Shown piece after piece: positions 1-13,930 of a stretch of 64,000 bases of DNA. The stretch's first letter is position 1. The number at the start of each line of letters is the position of its first letter. The notes beneath the pieces were generated by a model. The model was not told the DNA's origin, searched no databases, and saw only the letters and a list, made by a program, of their open reading frames with translations. This stretch comes from Acanthacorydalis orientalis (taxonomy: Eukaryota > Arthropoda > Insecta > Megaloptera > Corydalidae), in NCBI GenBank assembly GCA_034766995.1, contig CM068313.1, positions 31,350,825 through 31,414,824 of the forward strand. Direction: 5' to 3'. The translations under genes and the position numbers were made by a program.

Positions 1-33
1 TAAAACTTTACACATATATCTACATACACTCAA

Positions 34-35
<2 letters not shown>

Positions 36-69
<34 letters not shown>
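36..69. repeat. (TA)n array
   Basis: Uninterrupted TA dinucleotides near the left edge of the window. Confidence 0.95.
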
Positions 70-73
<4 letters not shown>

Positions 74-1647
74 TACTTTGTAAACAGTCCAGTAACATTT
101 TCAATGTTTAAAATTATCAATATAACATCTGTATACAAAATAGGAATAATCTGAAACTGTGTATATATTCTACCAAAATATATGTTATATTTTGTAGTTT
201 CAAACAAAAATATCTTATTAAATGTGGTACATTTAGAATGTTCTAGTCACACAATATTTAAAAAGTGCAGTCAAATTTAAAAAAATCTGAATAAAGAATT
301 TAGATTTAGAATAATAAATTATTAACTACTAATTATTATTTATTTAATTTACTAATACTCTAATGAAATATTTTTTAAAGTAGATTATTCAACATACAAT
401 ATATACACACAAAATACATACATATATATACATATACACATATATATATATATATACATGTGTGTGTGTATGTATGTATATGTAACATATTAAAAATAAT
501 ATTTTTAAATGTTTCACAAAAAAAATTATTGTAATAAGAAATACCTTTAAATGTTGATATTGTGATTAATAAATAAATATTATATATATTTATTGCACAT
601 TTATTACACTGAATCATAAAGCACGTACTAACTGTTATATAAACTGAGATAACATTTCTTAATATTTTAATTCTAAAATACAAAACGAACTACTAGATTG
701 AACATGAACACTGAACAATAAAAATTGCAATGAAACAAGTTGTATCATTTAACTCTCACTTAGAAATTCACGAAAGAGTACAAGAAAAAATTACATTCGC
801 TTCATAATCTTTAAAACTTATTGAAGTTTACTTTCATTCAACAAAGAAAGAAATAATTTTTGCACGCATTACAGTGTAACAATATTTCATAATAACACTT
901 CCTACAAATTTGAAATTAATTTTAGATGGAAAGGGAAATCAACGGTCGCGGTCATTAAATAGATTGTTTGTCAAACAGATGATTAAATACAAGTTTAAAG
1001 ATTAGTGATTTTTATATATTTCTTTAATGTTATAATTTTTTAAATAATACTATATATTAAAAACAATTATTTAAACCAAAACTTTCATGACGTTAATTTG
1101 AACAGAGAAATGTTAAAATGAGATTTATTACTACTTTTAATTGTTTGTTATATTTTTTATAGATAACTACATACTTAATAATAACATTTATTTTCTTTTA
1201 TTAAGTACACAAATGTTTAATACATTTTTGTTTATAATAGTCACATTTTCACGTTACAATTGTGAGTTATGTCTTTATCCTGTCAATTATATTGATATCT
1301 ATAAGTATTCAGAATTAATGATTTTATTTAAGATACATAAGTGAAATTTACTAAATCCTATTTGATTGATAATAATTTTCTTATTTGCAAATACCTTCGT
1401 AATCTCAAATACTTAAAAATCCAAATTTTTTGAAGCTTAATTTAATTTATTTTTAACAATAATGTATTTATCTCCAAAAATTAATAAAAAATAATTACAA
1501 TTACATATATAAAAATTAAAAATATTATTTATGTACTTAAGAAAAATTAACACATTTGGGATTATCAAACCTTTTGGTGCTTTTAAATAAATATGATATT
1601 TTTATTTTAATTGAAACATTTTTTCTAAATAAAATTAAAAAAATATA

Positions 1648-1716
1648 TTAATTTAAATGTGAAATAATTGTTTCCATCGATTTCGTTTCATATTTACTTT
1701 GTCCTTTATAATACTT
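1648..1716 (-). CDS. Unrecognised small gene, exon 2 (terminal)
   Basis: Twenty-two codons and TAA after a T-rich acceptor ending TTCAG. The phase fits exon 1. It is short, so it rests mainly on the splice signal and the poly(A) signal at 1601-1606. Confidence 0.38.
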   Translation of the reverse strand, partial: KYYKGQSKYETKSMETIISHLN

Positions 1717-2161
1717 CTGAATTAAAATCAAAATATATTTTAATTCTTATTATTAAAGCATTGTTAAAACTAATATACAAAACTAGTACAAAATAAAAAT
1801 ATTTTTATGTTTTATTAAATAGTATATAATTTATTTTTATTTAATTTGAATATATTTCTAAAGGTATTTTAAATACATTTTATAAAAAGACCGATTATTT
1901 CAAGAATACATATAATAATTAAAAAATAAAATTTATTTAAATACAAAAGTAAAGAATTACACAGTACTTTCATTAATTATTTTGTTATTAGATACATATT
2001 TTTATAATTAATAATAAATAATACTGATAAGATACTGAATCACAATATAACATGATTGCTCTTCGTTTTGTGAAATTGATTAAAGAAAAATACATGGATG
2101 TTACTATACTTAAATATTACATATATACATATCTTTAATACAAGAATATAAATAAATATAC

Positions 2162-2257
<96 letters not shown>

Positions 2258-2930
2258 GTATACTTTTTATGTTATTATTGATTAATCAAAGCAATTTACA
2301 TAAGCTGTTTGTTTATATTATTTATAAATTAATTTTATGTGAAAATCTTAATAAATGATTGAATATCTGATTAAATGATATGGCAGAGAATATTAAATAA
2401 TCATATTAGAAGTATAAAAAAACAATTAACATATATAGATAATGAATCTAAATAGTCGATCCTTTAAAAATTTTCCATTGTTTAATATAAATATAATAAA
2501 ATTGCAAGTTATTTTTAACGTTTTAAATTAATTCATTTATCAATAATACCATGAATATATATATTATTGTTCTTATTTATTTAATGAATATCATTCTTGT
2601 TAAGAATATTTTTTTAAATTTTAATATTATTATTATGAATAAAATTTATCATATATATATATATATATATATGCACACAATAGGTACATAAAAGTATTAT
2701 TATATTCCTACCTTGCTATAAGAAATATTTTCGTTATTTTGAATGTTCTCTAAACGATTCTCGCCTAAAAACGTTAAGTGTTCTCTGAAATAATTTGTAA
2801 ACGATGTAGGTTTTATAACATTCTGAGAAAAATCTTTCGAGTAGATTGTTTTCAATTCACAATTATCAGGAAGTATTGATGAGAATTTATCATCATTGGT
2901 TTTAAATTCGCTTTTTTCTTCAAGAATCAT
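1648..2930 (-). CDS. Unrecognised 95-aa protein, two exons
   Basis: Exon 1 (2712-2930) starts at ATG, has an in-frame TGA 21 nt upstream, encodes 73 residues (MILEEKSEFKTNDDKFSSIL through to NNENISYSK) and ends at AAG|GTAGGA in phase 0. Exon 2 (1648-1716) follows the good acceptor TTTTGATTTTAATTCAG, continues in phase as KYYKGQSKYETKSMETIISH-LN and stops at TAA. A minus-strand AATAAA (1601-1606) lies about 42 nt further on. The product is hydrophilic, rich in K, E, N and S, with no signal peptide, membrane segment or motif that I recognise. The 995 bp intron contains a large TA array. The splice-site match, higher GC and correct polarity argue for a real gene; its small size and lack of known relatives argue for caution. 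Confidence 0.45.
2157..2260. repeat. (TA)n array inside the small gene's intron
   Basis: About 100 bp of TA with CATACATA interruptions. Confidence 0.95.
2712..2930 (-). CDS. Unrecognised small gene, exon 1
   Basis: Seventy-three codons from ATG at 2930 to the donor AAG|GTAGGA. Codon use is less AT-extreme than the flanks. No AG acceptor lies between the upstream in-frame stop and the ATG, so this reads as a first coding exon. Confidence 0.45.
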
Positions 2931-3422
2931 AATTGATGTATATTTAAATCAAGTATAATGTCAACACTAAAATATTATACACAATACTTATTTAAAAAAG
3001 TTACTCTACAGGAACTTATGTATAGTTTGTACTAAAATAACATATACTATCACAATGAGATCAATTTCTCATTATCCAGTAAATTTATAGATATTTATCA
3101 TTTTCTTTATATGATAATTGCAAAATTCTTATGAAAATGTTATAATCCAGATAAAACAATAGATTTCAGTTAAAATAAAAGATTGTCGATTAGGCCATAA
3201 CAGTATTGTTCTTCTTTATTGATTTTTATTCCTTTCCTTTATTTGTTGTTACTTTTCAATACGTTTATATCTATTTATTAAGTACACATTTATTTTTATA
3301 CAATTAGTTTATTAAATGCTAGGAATATTTAATAGTTATTTAATATGAGTGATAATTTCATTTATTATTTATGATATTCAATATTTTAATATTCAAAGAT
3401 TTAATAATCTACTAAGATATTA

Positions 3423-3459
<37 letters not shown>

Positions 3460-3506
3460 ATATTAATATATATTGTTCGAAATATTTTATTGTTTTTGAA
3501 TCATAA

Positions 3507-3543
<37 letters not shown>

Positions 3544-3811
3544 TATATTTATAGAGACATACATATATACACATATATACTTTAAACTTTATAACAGAGA
3601 TATACAAACCGTTTTAAAAATTAATTTAAACCTATTTAAAATTTAAAAAAAACTGATAATTATAACGATGCATTACACCTAAATAATTCAAGTAATTTTA
3701 ATATTAATGTTTACACTTGATCAAAAGAGACATTTGAACCAAATTTTTATCTTGATTTCAGTAGATTACCTTTTATTTTCAACTCAAAAAATATTTCATA
3801 TTGCTTTCTCG

Positions 3812-3859
<48 letters not shown>

Positions 3860-4503
3860 AACTGCAAAAAAATGATAAGTTTAGTTAAAAAAAACATATC
3901 GACTGTTCGTATCATAATTAATTCTACAAATGAAAAAGTTAAATTCATATATATATGTATATATATTGTATATATATATATTTACATTTTTTGTTTCAAA
4001 TAGATTATAAAAAAATAAAAATTAATTACAACTGCTAAAGATCATTAAATTAGCTAATTTTACAATATCTTTATTAAAAAAATGGACTCATTTCTGTAAT
4101 TAGTATTCTTCATTAATAAATATAAAGGTAGACATGTTTCTTTTTCAAAAAACAATAATGAACTATTTAACGAAATGATATTCAAATAATACTTTTTATT
4201 CTGTTTTGTAAAATAAATTAAATCAATACTGTTGTTATGGACAATTAGTAAATTCAATTATTTATTAATAAATTGTAAAACTATTTCTTTTATATAAAAG
4301 TAAATCTTTTATAGTAATAATATATTTCAGACACAAAATTCATATGTTGATTTTCGGTTAAATAAATAATAAAATATTGTCAAGCAATTCAATTGAAGTA
4401 ATATGTATATAATACATATATATATATATATATATATTTACACACATTTTTTTCGTATACTTATAAATTTTTTTCGTATAAATATATTTATACAAACACA
4501 GAT

Positions 4504-4540
<37 letters not shown>

Positions 4541-5919
4541 AATATATATATCAAATGCTTACATATTTAATACAAAATACTTTTTTATGTAATTATTATG
4601 TGTTACAATCAAGATTAAAAATAATATATCTTTTTATAAAAATAAACTTAAGTGTCATGAAATATTTATCATAAGTATGTTAAATAATACATGTTAGAAA
4701 TAAGTTAATTTTTATATTTAACTGATAAGCTTTCTAGTACAGATCATTGAGATACACATCAAATGGAAAAAAGATTAGTATAATGTTAAAAATCAATTTT
4801 GAATATAAATACTTAGAGATGTTTTATTTTCTGCAATATATATTTCAAATTGTACGAAATTGAATTATTAATAACAAACACGGCTTCCAAAATAAAAAAA
4901 ATATTTGCAACATTCATTGATAATCATGAAAAGAGCTATTGTTTATGATAATTGCTTTTATAATGATAATTATTTTATTTATATGAAAAGAATGAAATCC
5001 ATATTTATAAAGTTTTAATATTTTATATGACATAATTATACGTTGATTGAACGAATTTATAATATTAGCATATTATTTTATTAGCACGATATTTCTTATC
5101 CAATTTGATACCAAATAAAATTTGTACATATATATATAGAGTAAAAAATAAATAGATGTATAATTACATAAGTAAAAAGATACTAAACAGATATTAATAA
5201 AAATTTTTATTCATTAATAAAAATATTGTTTATTAAATGACAAGTTTTTATCAAGCCTTATTTTCTTAAAATATAATTAAAATATAAATTATAGTTAATA
5301 ATCTTATCATTTTATTATACATTCTATCCTTAATTTTACACGTGGGAAAACTATTGATTGCAAAAAAATTTACTTTTCAATATTTTCTTCGAATATATAA
5401 GTATTTTGATAATGAAATATAAATATATTTATTATTTTAAGTCTTATTTTTAGAATTATACGTCACATTTCAGGTTATTAAATATTTCGTCAGATTGGTT
5501 ATAAACTAATTATAAATGACGAGACTTTAATTTATCATATTAACAAAAAAAATAATCTTTATGTAGCTTTAGTACACAGTAACAAAAAATATTGTATATC
5601 ATACTATTGTTTAATCATGAATGTAAGCCGATCTGCTTCCGAACAATAAATATATTTAGTTCTATGGATAAATAGTATTTATTATGTATCTTATCTGTGC
5701 CTGCATTTTTATCATTTTATGATACGTGTTCTAAGTTTTCTTCTGGGTATTACTTTGTCATCTATTATTTTAATGTAAACATTAGTAGTATGATTTGGAA
5801 ATTTGATAAGAGGTATTTTTATTGAGATTCTGACTCAATCACATACTGTGAAATATCGAAATAAAATTTCTTTTCATATACATATAAATATGTATACAAA
5901 AATACACATACATTTATAC

Positions 5920-5980
<61 letters not shown>

Positions 5981-6059
5981 TATAGATATATATATATATA
6001 TATATATATATCTATATATATATATATATATATATATCTCAATATATATATATATATAT
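5920..6059. repeat. (TA)n array with TAGA/TATC interruptions
   Basis: About 140 bp of TA broken by AGATATAGA and TCTA motifs. It directly precedes the candidate MITE. Confidence 0.95.
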
Positions 6060-6075
6060 TGATAGATAGATATGA

Positions 6076-6268
6076 TGATTCAATTTAAGCTTCCACATGG
6101 AAATATTGAAAGGGAAGGCAGAGGTTATGAAAAGTCATGTTATTTTTTATTTAGTATTTTAGTTTAATTCAATACTAAAATACAATAGAAGAAAATAGTA
6201 AATAGGGGATAATATTTTTTTATTTTGAGTTTTTTTAATAGGTTCGTGTGGAATACTAAATTGAATCA
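6076..6268. mobile_element. Candidate MITE with imperfect terminal inverted repeats
   Basis: The left end TGATTCAATTTAAGCTTCCA (6076 on) matches the reverse complement of the right end (6245-6268), which reads TGATTCAATTTAGTATTCCA and continues ACACG. The two ends share most of about 24 bp. The element lies between TA arrays, as expected for TA-targeting Tc1/mariner-type MITEs. An internal hairpin (GTATTTTAGT and its complement) is present. There is no coding capacity. Confidence 0.5.
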
Positions 6269-6269
6269 C

Positions 6270-6271
<2 letters not shown>

Positions 6272-6319
<48 letters not shown>
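6272..6319. repeat. (TA)n array between MITE and palindrome
   Basis: A pure TA tract of nearly 50 bp. Confidence 0.95.
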
Positions 6320-6320
<1 letters not shown>

Positions 6321-6321
<1 letters not shown>

Positions 6322-6348
6322 ATCACATTCAATATATTGAATGTGATA
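6321..6348. repeat. Perfect 28-bp palindrome
   Basis: TATCACATTCAATA followed directly by its exact reverse complement. It sits at the right edge of a TA array, 50 bp past the candidate MITE, and its TTGAAT/ATTCAA core recalls that element's end. It could extrude as a cruciform together with the TA tract. Confidence 0.85.
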
Positions 6349-6541
6349 TTCGATATTTGAAATTTGTTTCATAAAAAACATTAAATTTTCTTAGACATAC
6401 CTGAACACTTTTATAATATATTTCGACTTCAAGGTACATATTTTCATGAATTCCAAAATTTTAAAATGTCACATAGATTTTCTGAAGACTACAAATGCAT
6501 ACTTATAAATTAATAATTACAAGAATATAAAAAATGAATGT

Positions 6542-6593
<52 letters not shown>

Positions 6594-6632
6594 CATTCTC
6601 ATCATGCAAGTATAATAATAAAATGGGTCATA

Positions 6633-6638
6633 TTTATT
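6633..6638 (-). terminator. Poly(A) signal of the FAM47-like gene
   Basis: AATAAA on the minus strand, about 55 nt beyond the TAA stop of exon 6. Such hexamers are frequent by chance in DNA this rich in A+T, so the support comes from position. Confidence 0.4.
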
Positions 6639-6691
6639 AGTAATTAGAAAAAAATTACATTCTTGTTCATTTTAATCGTTAATAAACTATT

Positions 6692-6839
6692 TTATTTTGG
6701 TGATAATAATTTTTGAGTATCAATGGATACTGCATCAGGCAATTTTTTATTTTCTTTAAATAACTCAGCTTTAATTAAATATGGTGGCTTTTTGAATTCC
6801 GGGTGTTTCTTCAGCCAATCTGAATAAGCTCGCACAGAT
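6692..6839 (-). CDS. FAM47-like gene, exon 6 (terminal)
   Basis: The acceptor is TTGTATTTTCAG|A and supplies the one base that completes a lysine codon. It encodes SVRAYSDWLKKHPEFKKPPY through to DTQKLLSPK and TAA. The segment resembles the FKDFILSRGYRTPRFL-type tail of FAM47 proteins. A minus-strand AATAAA (plus-strand TTTATT, 6633-6638) lies about 55 nt past the stop. Confidence 0.7.
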
Positions 6840-6863
6840 CTGAAAATACAATTATATACATAT

Positions 6864-6915
<52 letters not shown>

Positions 6916-9125
6916 AAATAATTAGCTTAAAATCAATATGGTGAAATTTCACCTCACAATATTTTTAAAAAATAGATATAATATATTTATCAAAGGTGGG
7001 AGTTCTATTAATTAGTTCTATTCATCTATGAAAAGGAATAATAGAATTTTGAAAATAATATAGAAACAATATTTAGCCTTTGAAGAAAATACATATAAAT
7101 GCATGAATGTTAAGAAAAAGTTACAAATGTATATAAGAATAGCTTTTAATGATAATAAGTGACCATTGGAGAAAAAGAAAAAAATAAATTAAATTACAAA
7201 TGATTTATATGAAAATATAAATTATTTATCATGTTAAGAAGCATTCTGTATTTTTATACATGTTGAATAAACTAATTTATTCATCAAAATATAATTTCGT
7301 AAATATATATCTAGTTAAGTGAGTTCACATGTAACTTCACAGAATACCACAAACATATTTAAAAATCAGTAATAAAACTTATTGAATACAATATATCCAT
7401 ATTCTGACTATTTCTCAAAGATGAAACTTACTTTTAAAAAATAATATGGAAAATAAATCTTAAATGGTTCACTATTAATATATTTATAAATATATTCTAT
7501 TACGAAATATTTGAATGAAAATTGTTCTCTAATAATTTGTTCCTAAAATTTTAATACCACGTTTGTGTAGTAAAATAATATTGGATTATTTAACAAAAAA
7601 ATCTCAGGAAATTATATATTTCATATATTTTGCAGTTTGAAAATATTATAAAAATCGATTCTGTTCTATTTTTTTATTATAATGTTAATTAAAATGCGGT
7701 TATATATGCTTTAAGAGTTTTTAAAATTAGTACATTAATAACTATTAAGTAAGAAAGCTTATATGATTTTATTTATATTCACATTGCATTCTATTTAGTT
7801 TGTGCTACTTGAAAGAATATATTTAAATATATAAATTGTAACGTTTTCGTAAAAAATATAAAAAAAATTAATATCAAAATTAAAAATTTTCATATAACAC
7901 AAGTTAGTATTCCTTAATTTCTTTAAATATAAATTTGTACTAAACACAAATAAAAATTTTCATATGTACATATATATATATATATATAATATAAATCCCT
8001 GCGTATATAAGAGATTGAAATAAAAGCTTTTATAAAAAATAATAATATTTAAAATAAAATCTACATAGTTTAAATTTTAAAAAAAAATTATACAGTATTA
8101 CAGTACATAAAATACTCATACGTATATTTTAGCTGTTAGTTTGCACGATACAATTTGAATGGGTCTTTTTTAAAATTTATTCCAATGATGCAATGGCCTG
8201 GTTACCTGTATATATTAACCGGTAATTTAAAAGTCAAAACAATATAGGTACATTATGTGGTGTATATTTATGAGGAACTCATATACACAATGTGAACAAT
8301 TATGGACGTATTTTTATTAAAATTTTAATTTCAACGTGTTTGTATGTCAAACAGTATTACACAGTTAATAGTGTTAATATTAAAAACAAATTATTTTTCT
8401 GAACTCCAAGGAAGTAAATCTCAGTATTGAAGTTGTGATATTCATTTTATAATATTATTTTAGGTATTTTCATTCTTCTAGCACTTTATATATATATATA
8501 TATATATGTCTGTATATGTATATATATATATATAATGTGATAATCAAACGTTCTAATCGGATTGCTATTATAATCTAGGAATTAAATTAATAAACACAAA
8601 AAATAAAAAAAAAAGTTATATGTAAAATAAAAAAATAATTTCAATTTGTAAATTAGTATTATAATAACAGCATACTTGTTCAAAATAGGTTGAATAATTA
8701 GAACATAATAATTTAAAGGTGTTAATCTATTTTTTAAAATAAATTAATCTCAACCTGATAAGTATATATGAGTTAGCATTTTACAACTACAATATGTAAT
8801 TTTAGGGAATTGTATAGAAAATACGGAATCATAATCCATGAGATATTATAAAATATTTAATTTTATTCCATACTGAATTAATTAAAACTAAAAAATTTCA
8901 AACAAAATATTTATGGAAATAAAAACTGAAAGAAATATTACACAAAATAAACAAATTTTTGTCTTAAATCCATCACGGTAAACTTTTTAAAATTTATCTT
9001 TTGTTTGATCATATTTTTAACGATATCATTTTTGTTTCTACCTTTCTACATAACCGAGTTTTGATTCAATGACAATCATTAAAAATTCTTCTTTTTTGAA
9101 AAAATAAGAGATGTTTTAGTTAATA

Positions 9126-9188
<63 letters not shown>

Positions 9189-9368
9189 TAAATATGTATT
9201 TATTATTTGCATTGCATTAAAATCATGTTATTTACATTTTTTAAATACAATTTGATTTTATTCAATTTTAAAACCATAAAAATTATAATTGATAAAATAA
9301 AACATATTAATATTATACTTAATGCTTGTTAAAATTAACAATCGGGAAATATTAATATTAGACGAAAC

Positions 9369-9432
<64 letters not shown>

Positions 9433-11160
9433 ATATAAAACTGTTTTTTAAATAATAATTTTTTCTTTCAGATTTCTTACTGAGGAACTAGCGTCAAATG
9501 TTATTTAAAGGTAAATTCCAAATGTATATCTTATTAAATTCATTATTAATTGATAAAATTAACTTCATGTAAATAAAAAAATTCTGTAGAATTAGTAGAA
9601 ATTACATCAATTTCTTTCAGTGGGAATGTGGTAAATAAAGGTTGAATATCCATTATTATTTTTATTTTTGACATTCGAATTGATCACTTTAAAGAATTAT
9701 TAAATGATTTCAAGAATATTTTTTATTAAATTCGTGACATAAATAGGCTTGTATATACTTCTCTCTCTCTCTCCTATATATATATATATATAATTTGTGG
9801 ATTTTTGCTTGTATGCATATTTAAAAGTATTTTAAATTATCTAATAATCTTAGCAACATATACGCTTTCTGTGTTAGATAATCAGATGTACATTATGCTT
9901 ATATGTAAATCTTTGTTTTCATTTGCGCTTATTAAAAACTATGACAAAAATGCTGATTTAATCTTTTTATGTTATCTATAACACACTCTATTTACTTGAG
10001 ATTTAAAATGCCTTCCCATACTGCCGACATGGTCGATATTTCCTTTGGCACGTTTTGACACTCAAGCCATCTTTTCCTCGTATTATTTTTAGGTGGAGTA
10101 AAGGATAACTTTTCAGGAAGCGTTTTCTGAAATGCTATTGTACGAGAAGGTAAATCCTCCATGAAAACATCGGTTAGTAGATACTTTTGTAGTACAGCTT
10201 GTGTAGACATCTGTAATAATAAATGTGGTTTGATGATATAGTTAGTTTATGTACATCCCGCACTAGATGGCTATATATACATGATTTTTAACACAAAATA
10301 AGTTTAATATTATTTGAGTTTTATATGTGTGATTCATATTAATTCATATGCCACGAAATCTAAAATGTTACATGCAGTCCAAGTGGAGTTACCAACAATC
10401 CTAGATAATTGTCTATAGTAATGCTTTTTTTATATAATATAATAAATTCTACAAATATTTAATAATCGAGCGGCCAATATATAACATTTTGTAGAAGTTA
10501 TAAATATATATGAACAAAATTTGGGGATCTTGTGACATCCCTGTCGGAGCGAACAAATAGGTAAAAAATATAATAAATTCGATGAAAATGACTAGTGACA
10601 ATCGTTATTCTTTTATATATTGATTAGTTCTAAAGAAAATATTTGTAATAGCAAATTAAATAATATATAACATAAATAAAATCCATATTAAATTAATAAA
10701 TATATTTCGATCGTCGAGAAAATAATAGTTTGAATGTTTTAGAATATATTTTTAATAGTTAGATGAAAGAGAATTATCTGCTAATATTAACTAGTTGAAT
10801 AAGGTTAAACTTTTATTGTATACAACAACTGCATTTAACATTTAAATTTCAAGTTAAATCATTACTTAAAACTATAAATTTGTTGTTAAATTGTAAATGT
10901 TTATTGTATATATTATATATATATATATACATATATAGCTGGAATTATAATTGTTATAATGCGAACAATTATGGACGTATTTTTATTAAAATTTTAATTT
11001 CAACGTCTTTGTATGCCGAATAGTATTATAGAGTTAATAGTGTTAATATTAAAAACAAATTATTTTTCGGAACTCCAAGAAAGTAAATCTCAGTATTTAA
11101 CGTACTGAAGTTGAGATTTGTATTTTATAATATTATTTTAGGTATTTTTATTCTTCTTTC

Positions 11161-11220
<60 letters not shown>

Positions 11221-11842
11221 GTGCTAATCGAATGTTTTAATATGATCTTATAGTCTACGAGTTAAATTAAAAATTAATAAACTCAAAAATTAGAAAAGAG
11301 TTATATGTAAAATAAAAACTAATTTCAATTCGTTAATTAGTATTATAATAACCGCACACTTGTTTCAAAATAGGTTAATAAATTAAAACATAATAATTTA
11401 ATGGTGTTACACTAACTATTACTACAATTTAATTTTAACCTGATAAGTATATATGAGTTAACATTTTACAACTATAATATGTAGTTTTAAGGAATTTCAA
11501 AGAAAATATGGAATCATAATCCATGATATATTATAAAAAATTTAATTTTATTCCATACTGAATTTGATTAAAACTAACAAATTTCAAACAGAATATTATT
11601 TTTATATGACAAACGCAAATTGAAAAGTAAATTATATTTTACTGATTAAAAAAATTTAATTTAAATGATAAACTATTCCTATATAAACAGTTTTGTAATT
11701 CATTAAAAATTAATTTAAAACAGAAATAATACCATTATTTATAATGTGTTTAATCTATATTTTCATATACAATGTATTTTTTTATAACAAAAGTAAAATA
11801 CATATAAATTTCTATTTATTTTTTTACATACATATGTTTATA

Positions 11843-11876
<34 letters not shown>

Positions 11877-13633
11877 CATATATACATATACATATATACA
11901 CATACATATATATATATACATGCATAGAGGCATATATATTTGATTATATTACAGTTTTTGTACTTACGTCTGAAAGACCCTTAGCATTAGCAACAGCAAG
12001 AGGTACAGATGGCATTTCTTTTAACCTTTTTGAAATTCCTTTTGCAGCATGCGTGTCAAAACCAACTTCAAACATTTTATACACACATTCTTCATCAATA
12101 TTCGAAATTTCTCCACCCAAGTCTCGTACCCATTTACAAAATCCTTTTATAATCTATTTGTTATTTAAAAAAATGATCATTAATTCTTTATTAAATATAT
12201 GTTTTAACAAAAACTTAATCTTTTAAGAAATGTGGTAATCTACATTTTAATTACTAACAATATTCATGTTTTTAAGTAATGTAGTAAAATAAATTCAGTT
12301 CATTCAAATAATTGTTAAGTTTGTATAATATACAAGTAAAAGTGAAGAAACATCCTTGAAAAGAAAACATATTGTAATGATTAAATATTTTTTGAGTATT
12401 TAGAAGTCAATAATTCTGTATGTACTATTATTATAAAAATATCAAATACTTGATTTATTAAAAATTCTCAAAATTAAACATAATATATATTCTTTTTTTT
12501 AATTATGTATTTTGGTGCTTTATATATTTGACATTTCTTTTTTTATATGTTTTGTGAGATTTTTGTATATGTACAAATTTTCGTATAATTATAAATTCAT
12601 ACATACCCTCTCTGTTCGTATAGCAACTCTCTGAACTAATGGCATATGTTTGAAATCAGGTTCAGGTTTTTCTCTCCAAACTCTCGCTTCATCTGAAGTT
12701 TGGTTTATAAATCTTAAGTACGGATTTTTTCCCAGCACTTTTTCATCAGTTTTCATCTCTTCTTCTACACCCTCGCTGGACATAGTGATTATGTTTTGAA
12801 AAAAATTAACAATACGAGTAGACATTTGAATGAAATATATTTATAAAAATATTCCTCCTCAACTTACGTCAAGTATACATATCTCAAAGTGTGAATGTAA
12901 GAAATACTTTTATTTTTATATAGAATTCTAATAGTTTTTTTTGGTTAATGCTGTATTAACAGGAAAATTATTAGTTAAAATTATTTTGTCTATGATAAAA
13001 TTCGACACAAAATAATTTAAATTGACTATTAAATACTTATATTTAAAAATAATATAAATTTATAAAATTTTTTTAGATGAATGATTTAGAAGGAAAGTGT
13101 TTTTTTTTGATGTATCTCGATTGAAATTTAAAGATAAATTATATTTGTTCGAAGTAGGTTAAACACTTGCCTTAATATGACTAGTTTTAAATCATTACAT
13201 GCCCATTAAGTAAGTAATATTAAATTATATTAAATGGCACTCTGATTACCAAGAAGAGAGTTCAAAGAGTTAAAGGTGAAAACTTTAACTATTGATTATA
13301 TATTAGCATGTAATGTATTATGTTATGAAATTATTATATGTATTGAAGTAGTTGTAAAGGGCGTAAGTTTTTGGCAGTGTCTACATAAATATATATATAT
13401 ATATATATATGAATTAGAATAGATATAAAAAAGGGTATTTCAGATATAATAATAAGAGTAAATAATTGATAATAGAAATGAAAAACATAGAACTAATAGA
13501 CAAGAATTAAGAAATAGACAAATATCTCGAATGAGACTTGTGAACTTTGGATACAAGGGTATATAAATATATCGTTCAATAGAATGAAATTGATTCTTTT
13601 TTAGTTAGTTATAAATACTGAAATATGGTTGTG

Positions 13634-13722
<89 letters not shown>

Positions 13723-13875
13723 ATTAGATTATTTATAGCAATTTTGAAACGATAAGTATTAACGATTTTAAAACAATTAAAACTTTATCTTCTATTTGGT
13801 TTAATTAATTAATCTAATGGTACTGTACAATAAAAAATCTAATCATTATACAAAATTTAATATTCAATTGTATAA

Positions 13876-13930
<55 letters not shown>

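Noticed and set aside
9992..10210. Stand-alone 72-aa gene starting MSTQAVLQK
   Set aside because: The ATG directly follows a consensus acceptor and the phase continues from exon 4, so it is an internal exon.
11744..12226. 160-codon plus-strand frame
   Set aside because: It is the antisense shadow of exon 4 of the FAM47-like gene plus a translated TA array; the minus strand has the splice sites and family motif.
10210..12607. Exons 3 and 5 as products of the flanking duplication (both show ATGTCTAC about 2.6 kb apart)
   Set aside because: Similarity stops after eight bases and the duplicated blocks do not extend into either exon.
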